NCBI GenBank assembly: GCA_016210745.1
Contig: JACQTO010000103.1
Location: forward strand, 1 to 64,000
Length of the DNA: 64,000 bases
Direction: 5' to 3'
Source: Betaproteobacteria bacterium
GTDB lineage: Bacteria > Pseudomonadota > Gammaproteobacteria > Burkholderiales > SG8-39
Each line of letters starts with the position of its first letter. Position 1 is the stretch's first letter. This document shows, one piece after another, positions 28,114 to 36,459 of the stretch. Below the pieces are notes generated by a model. The model was given only the letters and a program-made list of their open reading frames with translations. It had not been told where the DNA came from and searched no databases. Position numbers and translations under genes: made by a program.

Positions 28114-29047
28114 GCCTATCGAGCAATTCCGCGACGCGATTCGATCCGCCGGGCTGGAGCCGCCGGAGGTGATCCAGGCGGACGGCAAGCTGCGGCGCTT
28201 CGCCAGCAACGGCAAGCGCGGCGACGATGCCGGCTGGTATTCGTTACACGCCGACGGCATTCCGGCCGGATGCTTCGGCGACTGGCGCACTGGGTTTTCT
28301 CAAACATGGCGGGCCGACATTGGCCGGAACCTGACGCCTGCTGAGCGTGCCGGTTTAGCGCGGCAGGTGGCGCGAGCCAAAGCCCAGCGGCAGCAAATAC
28401 AGCGCAAGGCATGGGCCATAAACGGGCAGCGCATCGCCGTACTGTGGCCGCAGTGTCTGCCAGCCGTGGCCGGTGATCCGGTGGCGCTGTACCTGGAGCG
28501 GCGCGGTTTGGCTGGCCCGGTGCCCGCATCCCTGCGGCTGCATCCTCGCCTGGGCTATTGGCACGACGGCGACAAGCTGGGCACCTACCCTGCAATGGTG
28601 GCCCCGTTGACGGCGCCCGATGGGCACATCGTCGCTCTTCATCGAACCTACCTCACACCCGACGGCCACAAAGCCCCGGTACCCAAAGTCAAGAAGCTGA
28701 CCGGGGCCGCTGGCACGCTGGCCGGTGCCTGCATTCGACTGCACGATCAGGCTGACGGGATGATCGGTATTGCCGAGGGCATCGAGACAGCGCAGGCTGT
28801 GTGGCGCGCGTCAGGTGTGCCTACCGTGGCCGCTTACTGCGCGGGCAACTTGGCCGCATATGTGTGGGCTGCTGGTGTGCGGCGCATTGTGGTGTTCGCT
28901 GATGCCGACCCGGTCGGGGCCGATGCCGCGCAAGCACTCAAGGCACGCGCCCTGCGCGCCGGATTGCATGCGGCTGTGATGATGCCCGCCTCGCCCGGAC
29001 TCGACTGGTGCGATGTGTGGGCACAGCGTGATGTGGTAGCCACATGA
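28106..29047 (+). CDS. Toprim-domain DNA primase of an integrative element
   Basis: A 313-residue primase-type protein. The N-terminal part (RSAGLEPPEVIQADGKLRRF, GWYSLHADGIPAGCFGDWRTG) matches the substrate-binding start of plasmid and phage DUF7146-type primases. The C-terminal Toprim fold has GIAEGIETAQAVWRASG with the catalytic Glu and VVFADADPVGADAA with the D-x-D metal site. ATG 28106 is used because REPIEQFRDAI begins the conserved region. It lacks a zinc-finger domain and is shorter than DnaG. Its stop overlaps the next gene by four bases; the pair likely provide primase and helicase functions for element replication. Confidence 0.88.
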   Translation: MREPIEQFRDAIRSAGLEPPEVIQADGKLRRFASNGKRGDDAGWYSLHADGIPAGCFGDWRTGFSQTWRADIGRNLTPAERAGLARQVARAKAQRQQIQRKAWAINGQRIAVLWPQCLPAVAGDPVALYLERRGLAGPVPASLRLHPRLGYWHDGDKLGTYPAMVAPLTAPDGHIVALHRTYLTPDGHKAPVPKVKKLTGAAGTLAGACIRLHDQADGMIGIAEGIETAQAVWRASGVPTVAAYCAGNLAAYVWAAGVRRIVVFADADPVGADAAQALKARALRAGLHAAVMMPASPGLDWCDVWAQRDVVAT

Positions 29048-30930
29048 ACGCGCTCCCGCAAGACCTTCAATTGATCGAATCGGCTGGCGACCCGCTGGCA
29101 TTGGACGCAGCAGAAAAACAAGCTGCAGAACAGACGGTTCAGGCTGCCCACGTCATAGTAGTGGCGGCGGAAGCTGGGGATGTGGGGGCACCGTTTGAGC
29201 CGGAAGCGCTCAAGACTCTGCGCGCTCTGCAGGTTGGCAACCGGGCCGAATGGATGCGCCTGCGCAATCGCCTGAAGCTAACCAGTGTGGGGGTGACCGA
29301 ACTCGACAAGCAATTGCGCGGCGACATTGGCGGCGAACAAGACGATGAAAACGTTGCCGACAAGCTGGTAAGTCTCGCGCGCGGTCGCTGCGATTTTGTT
29401 CACGATGCCAACGGTGAACCCTATGCGGTGTTTGAAGCGGCTGGCGCCCGGCAGGTGCTGCATCTCGATTCCAAAGCATTCGGCGAATATCTCTCACACG
29501 CCTTTTACACAGAGCACGACCGCGCCCCGAGTGAGCTTGCGTTGCGGGTCGCCTTAACGACGCTCAAGGGCCAAGCCAAGTTCGACGGCAGTCAGCGCGA
29601 AGTGTTCGTCCGCATTGCCAAGACCGAGTCGGGTTACTGGCTTGACCTGTGCAATGACGCCTGGGAGTGTGTGCGCATTGTCCCGGCCGGCTGGAAGGTA
29701 ATGGCCGGCGGAGAGGTGCCGCTGTTCACGCGCAGCGCATCCATGCGCCCGCTGCCCGTACCTGCGCGCGGCGGAAGTCTCGACGAACTGTGGCCGCTAG
29801 TGAACATCCCTGAACCCGACCGCATGATGGTGCTGGCCTGGCTGCTGGAATGTTTGCGCGCTGATACACCCCATGTGGTGCTGGAACTGGTGGGGGAACA
29901 GGGCAGCATCAAAAGCACAACGCAAAAGAATCTACGGCGGCTGATTGACCCCAACCAAGCCAACTTGAGAGCCGCGCCTAAAACGGTGGAGGACGTTTGG
30001 ATAGGGGCGCGCAACAGCCACATGGTGAGCTTCGAGAATCTGTCTCACTTGTCAGCCGATTATCAGAATGCGCTTTGTGTGCTGACAACGGGTGGCGGGC
30101 ACGCTACACGCACGCTCTACACCAACGGCGAGGAATTCATCATCGATGTGCGCAAGCCGATTGTGCTCAACGGAATCAGCGTGATCGTGACCGCGCAGGA
30201 CTTGCTCGATAGGTGCCTACATTTTGATCTGCCGACCATCAAAAACCGGAAGTTAGAGACCGACATAGAAAGCCAATTCGAGGCGGCGCAACCGAAACTG
30301 TTGGGTGCGTTACTCGACCAGTTTGTCAAGGTACTGGCCATGCTGCCAAGTGTGGTCATTGCAGCCGACAAGCTGCCGCGTATGGCCGACTTTGCAGTGC
30401 TGGGTGAAGCGGTGTTCAGGGTCAGCGGCGAGGAGGCAGGCGAGTTCCTGGCGCGCTACAACGGCATGCGTGCAGATGGTGTTCACCGCACGATTGATTC
30501 ATCGCCCGTGGGTGCGGCGCTGCTGGCATTCTTGAGCGAAAGACCTAGCGGCTGGACGGGCGCGTTGACCCCGCTGCTTGAAGGGCTTGAGCGGCATCGG
30601 CCCCATGGCGAATCTTCGTGGCCGCGCTCTGCAAAAGGCTTGGGTGACGCACTGCGACGGCTGGCACCATCGCTGCGAATGATTGGGTACGAATGCGCGA
30701 GTTTGCCGAAAACGGGCGGCGTTATCGAATGGGTTATTGGTTTTTGCGGCGAGAAACTTCTAAAACAAAGTCCTGCAAGTCCTGGAAGTCCTGGCCGGTC
30801 ACACGAACAAAGCATTGAAACAGGACATGCAGGACATGCAGGACATGATTCAGAGAGTTTTGCACCGGAAAAACGGAAGGTACCAGCGGTGAAAGTTGAT
30901 TCTGGCCGGCTGGTGGAGGGCACGCTATGA
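29044..30930 (+). CDS. P-loop ATPase / putative replicative helicase of the element
   Basis: 628 residues. The N-terminal about 90 residues are polar and may be an interaction region. The middle (about 100-270) resembles the primase-linked region of mobile-element helicases. The ATPase core has a variant Walker A, ELVGEQGSIKSTTQK near residue 285, with Ile where Gly usually precedes Lys. A Walker-B-like segment follows, and then RKPIVLNGISVIVTAQDLLDRCLHFDLP. Proteins of this type follow Toprim primases in P4-like and ICE modules. The C-terminal 70 residues contain repeats SPASPGSPG and GHAGHAGH encoded by two short tandem arrays at 30768-30847. It overlaps the upstream primase and the downstream gene by four bases each. 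Confidence 0.8.
   Translation: MNALPQDLQLIESAGDPLALDAAEKQAAEQTVQAAHVIVVAAEAGDVGAPFEPEALKTLRALQVGNRAEWMRLRNRLKLTSVGVTELDKQLRGDIGGEQDDENVADKLVSLARGRCDFVHDANGEPYAVFEAAGARQVLHLDSKAFGEYLSHAFYTEHDRAPSELALRVALTTLKGQAKFDGSQREVFVRIAKTESGYWLDLCNDAWECVRIVPAGWKVMAGGEVPLFTRSASMRPLPVPARGGSLDELWPLVNIPEPDRMMVLAWLLECLRADTPHVVLELVGEQGSIKSTTQKNLRRLIDPNQANLRAAPKTVEDVWIGARNSHMVSFENLSHLSADYQNALCVLTTGGGHATRTLYTNGEEFIIDVRKPIVLNGISVIVTAQDLLDRCLHFDLPTIKNRKLETDIESQFEAAQPKLLGALLDQFVKVLAMLPSVVIAADKLPRMADFAVLGEAVFRVSGEEAGEFLARYNGMRADGVHRTIDSSPVGAALLAFLSERPSGWTGALTPLLEGLERHRPHGESSWPRSAKGLGDALRRLAPSLRMIGYECASLPKTGGVIEWVIGFCGEKLLKQSPASPGSPGRSHEQSIETGHAGHAGHDSESFAPEKRKVPAVKVDSGRLVEGTL
30768..30847. repeat. Two inverted arrays of three 9-bp repeats
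   Basis: AAGTCCTGC, AAGTCCTGG, AAGTCCTGG run from 30768 to 30794. CAGGACATG occurs three times from 30821 to 30847. The shared core GTCCTG / CAGGAC makes the arrays inverted copies across a 26-base spacer, so they can form a hairpin. They lie inside the 3' end of the helicase-like gene and keep the reading frame. Confidence 0.85.
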
Positions 30931-31415
30931 GGCCCGAGAAAATCATCGAACAGGCCACTCTCGACGGCCTTACCCTGGACCTGACAGACGCGGGGGAACT
31001 CCACTACTCCGGCACCGATGAAGCGGTCGCGCGCTGGCTCCCAGTGCTGCGGGGGAACAAGCCCAGCATCGTGGCGGCGCTTCAAGGGGCGGCGAATGAG
31101 GCGTTCAGCTTCAGCCCACCCGGTGACCCCGCCAACGATTCCGAAGCACTCGCCGAGCGGGCCGCGATTATGGCCGAGGCGAACGGCTGGGATGACGCTA
31201 CTGCGATGCAGGAAGCTCGGTGGCAGGTGGATAGGGAGCGATGCTGGCGAGCCTTCCTACGCAACGCCAAGCAGATCCTAGAGGCCCCAGCGCACCAACG
31301 GGAGAAATTGCTCGCCCTGTATCAGTTCGAGGCCACCCGCCGGTACGGGCAAGCGGCCGGGGCGGACATGGCGGGGAGCCTACGGTCCTGGATCAAAGCG
31401 CGCGGGGTGCATTGA
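30927..31415 (+). CDS. TubC N-terminal docking-domain-like protein
   Basis: 162 residues. Residues 1-50 (EKIIEQATLDGLTLDLTDAGELHYSGTDEAVARWLPVLRGNKPSIVAALQ) match the small TubC_N docking fold, which is also found in mobile-element proteins of unknown role. The C-terminal part is helical (ALAERAAIMAEANGWDDATAMQEARWQVDRERCWRAFL, LALYQFEATRRYGQ). The ATG overlaps the upstream stop by four bases. It may be an accessory of the primase-helicase complex. An enzymatic role is unlikely. Confidence 0.65.
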   Translation: MRPEKIIEQATLDGLTLDLTDAGELHYSGTDEAVARWLPVLRGNKPSIVAALQGAANEAFSFSPPGDPANDSEALAERAAIMAEANGWDDATAMQEARWQVDRERCWRAFLRNAKQILEAPAHQREKLLALYQFEATRRYGQAAGADMAGSLRSWIKARGVH

Positions 31416-31458
31416 TGAACGGAGGTGGCAGGATGAGAAAGCCAGGACTGCGGCGGCT

Positions 31459-31656
31459 ATGAGCAGCGCGAACCTTCCACAGTTCATGTGGGGCGACCCG
31501 GCCTATGCCTATGAGCGAATCGAAGGCGCTACTTGCCGTGGCTGCGGATGGATTATCCGGCTTCACGTTGCCGGCCAACGTGTGGACAGTTGCGGCAAGG
31601 GCCGCAGGATCGGGATGCGGTGCAAACATTACGAGGAGAGGAAGAATGCAGGTTGA
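31459..31656 (+). CDS. Small zinc-finger-like protein
   Basis: 65 residues with CRGCGWIIRL near 26-35 and later DSCGKGR and MRCKHYEER, giving a C-x2-C plus C...C-x-H pattern that could bind zinc. The start ATG overlaps the stop of a 15-codon frame that begins at 31415. Its 3' end overlaps the next gene's start by 11 bases. No family name is offered; the Cys pattern and placement in the element operon support a small nucleic-acid-binding or regulatory role. Confidence 0.5.
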   Translation: MSSANLPQFMWGDPAYAYERIEGATCRGCGWIIRLHVAGQRVDSCGKGRRIGMRCKHYEERKNAG

Positions 31657-32215
31657 GACGCAGGAAATGGCCTTATTCCGGTCGACACGCGCCGCGCTGG
31701 CCTTCGCATTCAACTTCACGCACGGCCAATACAAGCCGAGCGCAATGGCTACGATGATGGGAGGCGCGAGGCCAGAAGGGCGCGGACTGGGCGGTCTGGA
31801 TGGAGCGGGCACCGCAGGGCTCATCCGCGCCAAGGTCGACGCCCTGGAGCCACGGAACCGCGGCCAGATTCTCATCGCGCGGTTCGCCGTACAGGCGCTG
31901 CCATGCGATTGCCGGCATGCCTGCTGCTCGGGATTCCGGGCAAACGCGGAATGGCTGAAGGCGATAGCCGAGATTTCGGCTGCCGCACGCACGGTGCTCG
32001 CTGGCTGCCAGGACAACTTTCGGCTTCGGAGTGTCCTCGTGCGCCGATATTTTGGGGATCAGAAAAGTTTGGTGGATGCGGCTTGCGCTGCGGCCGTGGA
32101 CCGGGGCACCGCGAGCGCACACGCACGCAAGGTCACGGCCTACCTCAAGGGTGAGGAACGGCAGGCGCGGTATGCTATTGAGGGACCGCTAAAGGCGGCA
32201 GGTATTGTGGAGTGA
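31646..32215 (+). CDS. Hypothetical protein, possible phage antiterminator-like
   Basis: 189 residues. ATG 31646 is chosen because GAGGAGAGGAAG precedes it; the open frame reaches 31505 without a better start. Features are a conserved-looking cysteine knot, LPCDCRHACCSGFRANAEWLKAI (about 85-107), and a C-terminal helical segment (VDRGTASAHARKVTAYLKGEERQARYAIEGPLKAAGIV) that resembles the tail of phage antitermination or zinc-binding DNA proteins. The assignment is weak. It is the last gene of the element core on this strand. Confidence 0.5.
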   Translation: MQVETQEMALFRSTRAALAFAFNFTHGQYKPSAMATMMGGARPEGRGLGGLDGAGTAGLIRAKVDALEPRNRGQILIARFAVQALPCDCRHACCSGFRANAEWLKAIAEISAAARTVLAGCQDNFRLRSVLVRRYFGDQKSLVDAACAAAVDRGTASAHARKVTAYLKGEERQARYAIEGPLKAAGIVE

Positions 32216-32240
32216 GTGCCTCAGTGTGAATTTCGGCTTT

Positions 32241-32285
32241 CGACCCAGAAGGGCCATTCGGCCTTCAGCGTTACCGATGGCAGGT
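32241..32285 (+). repeat. 45-bp dispersed repeat, copy A
   Basis: The segment beginning CGACCCAGAAGGGCCATTCG and ending CGATGGCAGGT matches 39790-39834 at 41 of 45 positions in the same orientation. Both copies lie in gene gaps and both continue into a similar GGTATCAA word soon after. The sequence also resembles a family of intergenic repeats in some betaproteobacteria. It may be a recombination footprint or an extragenic repeat family. Confidence 0.75.
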
Positions 32286-32450
32286 ATCAAGTGAAGCTGC
32301 TGTTTGCCCATCCGCAGTGAGCTTCGGCTCGTCGGCCGTTGGAGCCGTTGGTTGCTGCAACGACGAGCGACTGGTCCCGAATCGATTGCTGACGTTACTA
32401 CTTGGCGTGGCCTGAATGGGCCGCGGTCATTACAGAGACGCTTATATAGC

Positions 32451-34124
32451 CTACGGCCCCGGCCACAACTTCATGCCTTGGGTAAGGAGGAGCTTCCCAC
32501 GCTTGTTAATGGCATCTGCAGTCCATTCCTTCTTTCTAGCCATGGTCTTGTTGAGCCAGTAAGGACTACGTCTCAATCCGTTTGGTCCTACCATCTTTCC
32601 CTTGAAGCTCTTATTACTGTAATGCTGGTTATATGCCGTTAGCGTGAGATTCCCTATGGCATGAAGGTTCTTCTTTAACTCTGCAAGGTTTCCATGCCAG
32701 CCACTTCCAGGCTGTTGGGGAAAGACATGGTCAATTTGCACGGTCTTGTCCGTGACCTTTTCCTTCGCATTCGAATTGAGATTCTCTATGCTTATGAGCG
32801 TGAATCTTGCGATCGCTGGCGCGTTTGCATAGATGGGACTAGACACAAAGTTTTCCCTGAATTCCCGATCTCTCGGCCAGCGGGCTTTGCTGAGGGCGAT
32901 CCGCAGCATTGCCGACACGTTTTTTGACCGAGCATGCTTCTTTAACTCCCCGGTGATACGAGCAAATACAAGGTTCAGGTCTCTCGACACCTTAGCGTTG
33001 AAAGCCCTTCTCACCACGAACGATTCTATAAACTTCATCGCTCGCAGCAAATCTTCTGCGCCGATCCTTTTCGCCCGGTAGGCCCTATAAACAATGAGGA
33101 GCAAAGGATAATGCGTCGTCATCCGTAAATTGATAAACCGGCGCAGTTGTTCGCGCACCTTGATGCGCTGTTCATGATTTGGATTCAAAAAATTGCGAAA
33201 AACGCGTGCATGATTAAGAGTGAGTTGAAGGTTATCCTCTATTGACCCCTTCCCAAAGAAAACTCGGAGCGCGCGATATAGGTCCGAAAAGCTGATGTAC
33301 TTGCCGTTCTCCACGATAAGTATGGCGCGGAGAAATTCTGGCAATATCTTCTGCAGCTGCGCTCGCCGGACATTGGCTCTTTCGTCATCAATGCCTTCCT
33401 CGAGCGCGTCCTCTATTTTTTGCCAATATTCCTGGTTCAGACGCTCCTGCTCAAGTCCCCGTCGTGCTCGACTGAGCACGAAATTGCGCGCGAGGTCCGC
33501 CGCCGTAAGAGGAACACCGACGTAATTTATGGTCTCAAAAATCCCTTGAGCATCGTCCTCTGACGTTAAACAGAGGCGGACAAAAATGAGATTGTTCAGG
33601 ACGGCGTCAAGGACGTCTCGAAATAAACGCGGCTTTTGGCCTTTTTCCGTCTCAATATAGTTTGAGAGTTCTCTCGCGAAATAGTCGTGGCAGGCCCAGA
33701 CGTTTTTATGTCTAACTTTCTTGAGCAGTGCAGGACTAGCTAGAAGCAGATTGAACGCGTCCTGATCATGAAGCGACGGAACAAATCGGGGATTACCGTT
33801 AGCGAATAGGGCCGCATGAAGCGTCCTTCGAGAATCTTGCCCGTACTGGTCAGACAGTTCCCGAAGCACTTTAAGGATAACGGTGAAAGTTCCGAGCCGC
33901 TGTTGACCATCTATTATGGCGAACTGATTGGCGCGTCGTTCCGGCTCCAATACTACGGTGCCCATGAAATGACGTTTCTGCTCGCCCGCGATAACACGGG
34001 CAATATCATCCCAGAGTCTCTCGAATTCGCGTTGGCGCCAAGCATACCGGCGCTGAAATGGTGGCACCTGAAAAGAAACGCCGCCCTTTAGCAGTTCTCC
34101 GAGAGTAACCTCATGCGCTTCCAT
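32451..34124 (-). CDS. GmrSD-like DUF262/DUF1524 protein (putative type IV restriction or NTP-dependent nuclease)
   Basis: 557 residues. The N-terminal DUF262 part has VPPFQRRYAWRQREFERLWDDI and IIDGQQRLGTFTVILKVL, the ParB-like nucleotide-binding motifs of GmrS. The C-terminal DUF1524 part has QIDHVFPQQPGSGW, then LHAIGNLTLTAYNQHYSNKSFKGK, the His-Asn-His nuclease layout with H, N and N at the usual spacing. Fused GmrSD enzymes cut phage DNA that carries sugar-modified hydroxymethylcytosine; other family members have different targets. The length is near that of single-chain GmrSD proteins. It is AT-richer than the host genes and stands alone, so it is probably a self-contained defence gene. 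Confidence 0.85.
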   Translation of the reverse strand: MEAHEVTLGELLKGGVSFQVPPFQRRYAWRQREFERLWDDIARVIAGEQKRHFMGTVVLEPERRANQFAIIDGQQRLGTFTVILKVLRELSDQYGQDSRRTLHAALFANGNPRFVPSLHDQDAFNLLLASPALLKKVRHKNVWACHDYFARELSNYIETEKGQKPRLFRDVLDAVLNNLIFVRLCLTSEDDAQGIFETINYVGVPLTAADLARNFVLSRARRGLEQERLNQEYWQKIEDALEEGIDDERANVRRAQLQKILPEFLRAILIVENGKYISFSDLYRALRVFFGKGSIEDNLQLTLNHARVFRNFLNPNHEQRIKVREQLRRFINLRMTTHYPLLLIVYRAYRAKRIGAEDLLRAMKFIESFVVRRAFNAKVSRDLNLVFARITGELKKHARSKNVSAMLRIALSKARWPRDREFRENFVSSPIYANAPAIARFTLISIENLNSNAKEKVTDKTVQIDHVFPQQPGSGWHGNLAELKKNLHAIGNLTLTAYNQHYSNKSFKGKMVGPNGLRRSPYWLNKTMARKKEWTADAINKRGKLLLTQGMKLWPGP

Positions 34125-34935
34125 CGAACCACCTCCCCGCAGTAGATGTTGCGGTACCGCGCTAGCTTCGCAAGTTAAAGCTTTGCCGATTCAGAGATTC
34201 AGATGCTCCCGCTTTTTGGCGGACGACCGTATGTCACGGATGTCCGGCTGCCGCTTCTACGTTATTGATTCCGCATCAGTGCTATGGTACGCGAAGGAGT
34301 TCGTGTCTACAATTCGACGCTCCGTAGGTGGCCCGTCGCAAAGGCCGGAGGGAGGTCGGAAGTGCGCATTCACTAAAAGGAAAGTCGCCCTTCGATTTAC
34401 ATTCATGGGCGATGGCCGGAAATCGGTCTACACCGGCCGCCAAATATCGCACGAAGCCAATGTCGGCACTGGCCGAAAAGTACGCAGTCAGGAAAAAGCA
34501 TCGAGAGCCTGCCGTTCTTTAGGATTGTCCAACGCCTGCCCACTGGCTTCGCCGATTCATCGCACGCCGGCGCGTCAGGGCAGGCATCGAACAATCCTAA
34601 AGAAGTGCCGACCTCCGCGCAATTTTCGTGAACGCCTACTCTTCGGCCACAACCGTCATTGATTTACGGACGGCGCTACTTCCGCTATGCAGCGTTTGCG
34701 GCGACCGGCCTTGGCTGGATGTACTTCGGCATCCGGCCAATTGCAGACCCCCCAGCCGCACAGGAAATCACTCTATCGAGTGGCAGGTTTCTGTCCGAGA
34801 CTGGACAACGATTAACGGCACGTTCGAGCCCCAGTCAGCTCCACGACCAGGGCAAAAGTGGGCACCACTGGCTGACTAAAGTCGAACTCGCTTAGCGCCA
34901 CCGCCTTAGAGGTGCGCGACTGCTGAACCGGTGGT
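34125..34935. other. Gene-free stretch with one long inverted repeat
   Basis: No open frame here shows a family signature, a plausible Shine-Dalgarno or consistent codon use. The stretch is CGG/GCC-rich with short internal repeats such as TCTACACCGGCCG-like words. The only strong structure is the 27-bp inverted repeat at 34515-34604. It separates the GmrSD-like gene from the ankyrin-nuclease gene and may be decayed mobile DNA. Confidence 0.6.
34515..34604. repeat. Imperfect 27-bp inverted repeat
   Basis: Arm 1 (34515-34541) begins TTCTTTAGGATTGT and ends GCCTGCCC. Arm 2 (34578-34604) is its inverse, GGGCAGGC to ACAATCCTAAAGAA. The arms agree at 23 of 27 positions around a 36-base centre. The outer 14 bases match perfectly. 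No transposase is nearby. Confidence 0.85.
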
Positions 34936-36138
34936 TTAAGTGCCCTTCGAAATTACTTGCTTTATTCGCAACACGATCTCCCTCACTTCGTGAGAGTCTA
35001 TGCCACTTGAACCGTCCTCCATCGTCACAAATAGATTAACGTCGCGCGTATACCCATTCGCTTTATACCAAGCCGCCTTCGTTTCCCATTTCTCGCGATA
35101 TTCGGCGTTACCCATCATTCCGGCGTGTTCCCACACGTACGTCCCGCGCGGCGTCTGAATAACAAAGTCTGGCACAACCTTGCGTCCGAACTTATCCGCA
35201 ATACCTTCCTCATACTGGTACTCACACCCCAAGTAAAAAAGCGCATCTGCAATTATTACCTCGGATTTGCTGCGAACCAGATCGCCACGCGCGGTGCGGT
35301 GGATGCGTTCATCATTCCTAAAGTCGCAGCTCGGGCCATTTATCGGGCCTCTACGATAACGCTCTCTCAGTTCTAGAAGATCGTATACTTCAGTAAATCT
35401 TGCGTCTTCTGTACGGTCACACATTGACATTGCACTTCTGCCGTCGACGTTCTGCACCGCACTATCTGCGCCATGATCTAACAGTGTCCTTACGAAGTCT
35501 GGCTGTCCGTAACAACACGCTACGAGCAATGGCGTCATTCCAAACGTGCTCCTCTTGTCAATTGAGGCATTACACTTCTCCAACAGATAATCCGCGAAAA
35601 ACACGTAGCCACCTTCTGCTGCAAAGTGCAACGGCGAAAACCCTTCGTTGGAACTAAGTCTGTCCAATGGGCTGTCTTTGTTTAAACGAACCAGGTAAGG
35701 GTCCGGCAGTGGTGTTTCTTGAAGTTCGACGGGAACGTGATGATCTAATAGGACATCAATCACGGCTATAGTTGCCTCGCCATGGTAATCCGGTTTAGTG
35801 CTCTGAGCATATTTGATTGTTGGGCCGGTGTATTTGTGTGAGTAGCGAACCCATCGTGCTACCTCCGAAAGGTAGTCAACGTGCGGCGTCGCGCCGTGTG
35901 CGAAAGCCCAACAAATGAATTCGATAGCAGCATCCAATGTTTTCTTTTGCTCTGGTGCTCGCAAGCCACCCATCGCATTGAGGGCGGCATGGATCGGCGT
36001 TAGGTCAGAAGGTGTCGGCCCCTCAATGCCGACTTTCAGGAGCATTTTCTTAGCGCGCGCAAAATCGTGATCTTCTGAGATGATCTCCCATAACCCTTCC
36101 ATCGCCATATGACTCTTTGTCTTCATCAGCGAAGTCAT
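34936..36138 (-). CDS. Ankyrin-repeat protein with C-terminal nuclease-like domain
   Basis: 400 residues. An N-terminal alpha-helical region is followed by ankyrin repeats (about 165-240): EGFSPLHFAAEGGYVFFADYLLEKC and FGMTPLLVACCYGQPDFVRTLLDHGAD. The C-terminal part (about 265-400) reads VRSKSEVIIADALFYLGCEYQYEE, VVPDFVIQTPRGTYVWEHAGM, YREKWETKAAWYKANGY. This spacing of S-E, P-D-F, W-E-H and K is that of a PD-(D/E)XK nuclease relative. GGAGC precedes the ATG. A zinc-ribbon gene ends 15 bases upstream on the same strand, so they form a pair. Ankyrins may sense a phage or cell protein and unleash the nuclease; that is inference. Confidence 0.8.
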   Translation of the reverse strand: MTSLMKTKSHMAMEGLWEIISEDHDFARAKKMLLKVGIEGPTPSDLTPIHAALNAMGGLRAPEQKKTLDAAIEFICWAFAHGATPHVDYLSEVARWVRYSHKYTGPTIKYAQSTKPDYHGEATIAVIDVLLDHHVPVELQETPLPDPYLVRLNKDSPLDRLSSNEGFSPLHFAAEGGYVFFADYLLEKCNASIDKRSTFGMTPLLVACCYGQPDFVRTLLDHGADSAVQNVDGRSAMSMCDRTEDARFTEVYDLLELRERYRRGPINGPSCDFRNDERIHRTARGDLVRSKSEVIIADALFYLGCEYQYEEGIADKFGRKVVPDFVIQTPRGTYVWEHAGMMGNAEYREKWETKAAWYKANGYTRDVNLFVTMEDGSSGIDSHEVREIVLRIKQVISKGT

Positions 36139-36153
36139 ATGGATGCTCCGGTT

Positions 36154-36459
36154 CTAGTTCGGTAGATCTTTGCGAAGGACGAATTCGCCGATAAGCGCAG
36201 GATTTGCGACGCCCGGTTGTTTGGGGGCGGACGGCAAACTGATCACCAAGACTTGATCATCTTTCGCTTGTCGTGCTTTCTCGGAGAATTGCGAACGCCA
36301 GTCCGGGATGGAATCCGCCAGAACTCTTTCAGCGCGAACCGAAATGTGGAACTCGGTGCAGTGATCACAAATGAAGTGTTTTCGATTGTCATAGTCCGCA
36401 AATCGGAACTTCGCGGGTCTTTGACATAACGGACAATTGTGGTTTTGGATTTCTTCCAT
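36154..36459 (-). CDS. Zinc-ribbon protein paired with the ankyrin-nuclease
   Basis: 101 residues. NCPLCQRPAKFRF and HFICDHCTEFHIS give two C-x2-C knuckles (about residues 9-12 and 31-34), a typical zinc ribbon. The rest (DSIPDWRSQFSEKARQAKDDQVLVISLP) resembles small regulatory or adaptor proteins found beside toxins and nucleases. It lies 15 bases upstream of the ankyrin-nuclease gene. It may control that protein or guide it to a target; no family name is given. Confidence 0.7.
   Translation of the reverse strand: MEEIQNHNCPLCQRPAKFRFADYDNRKHFICDHCTEFHISVRAERVLADSIPDWRSQFSEKARQAKDDQVLVISLPSAPKQPGVANPALIGEFVLRKDLPN

Noticed and set aside
34515-34604. Integron attC site
   Set aside because: The arms lack the GTTRRRY / RYYYAAC core boxes and the gene next to it is not in a cassette layout; no integron integrase is present.
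34183-34662. 159-codon plus-strand frame
   Set aside because: Low-complexity composition, no family signature and no Shine-Dalgarno; it crosses the long inverted repeat.
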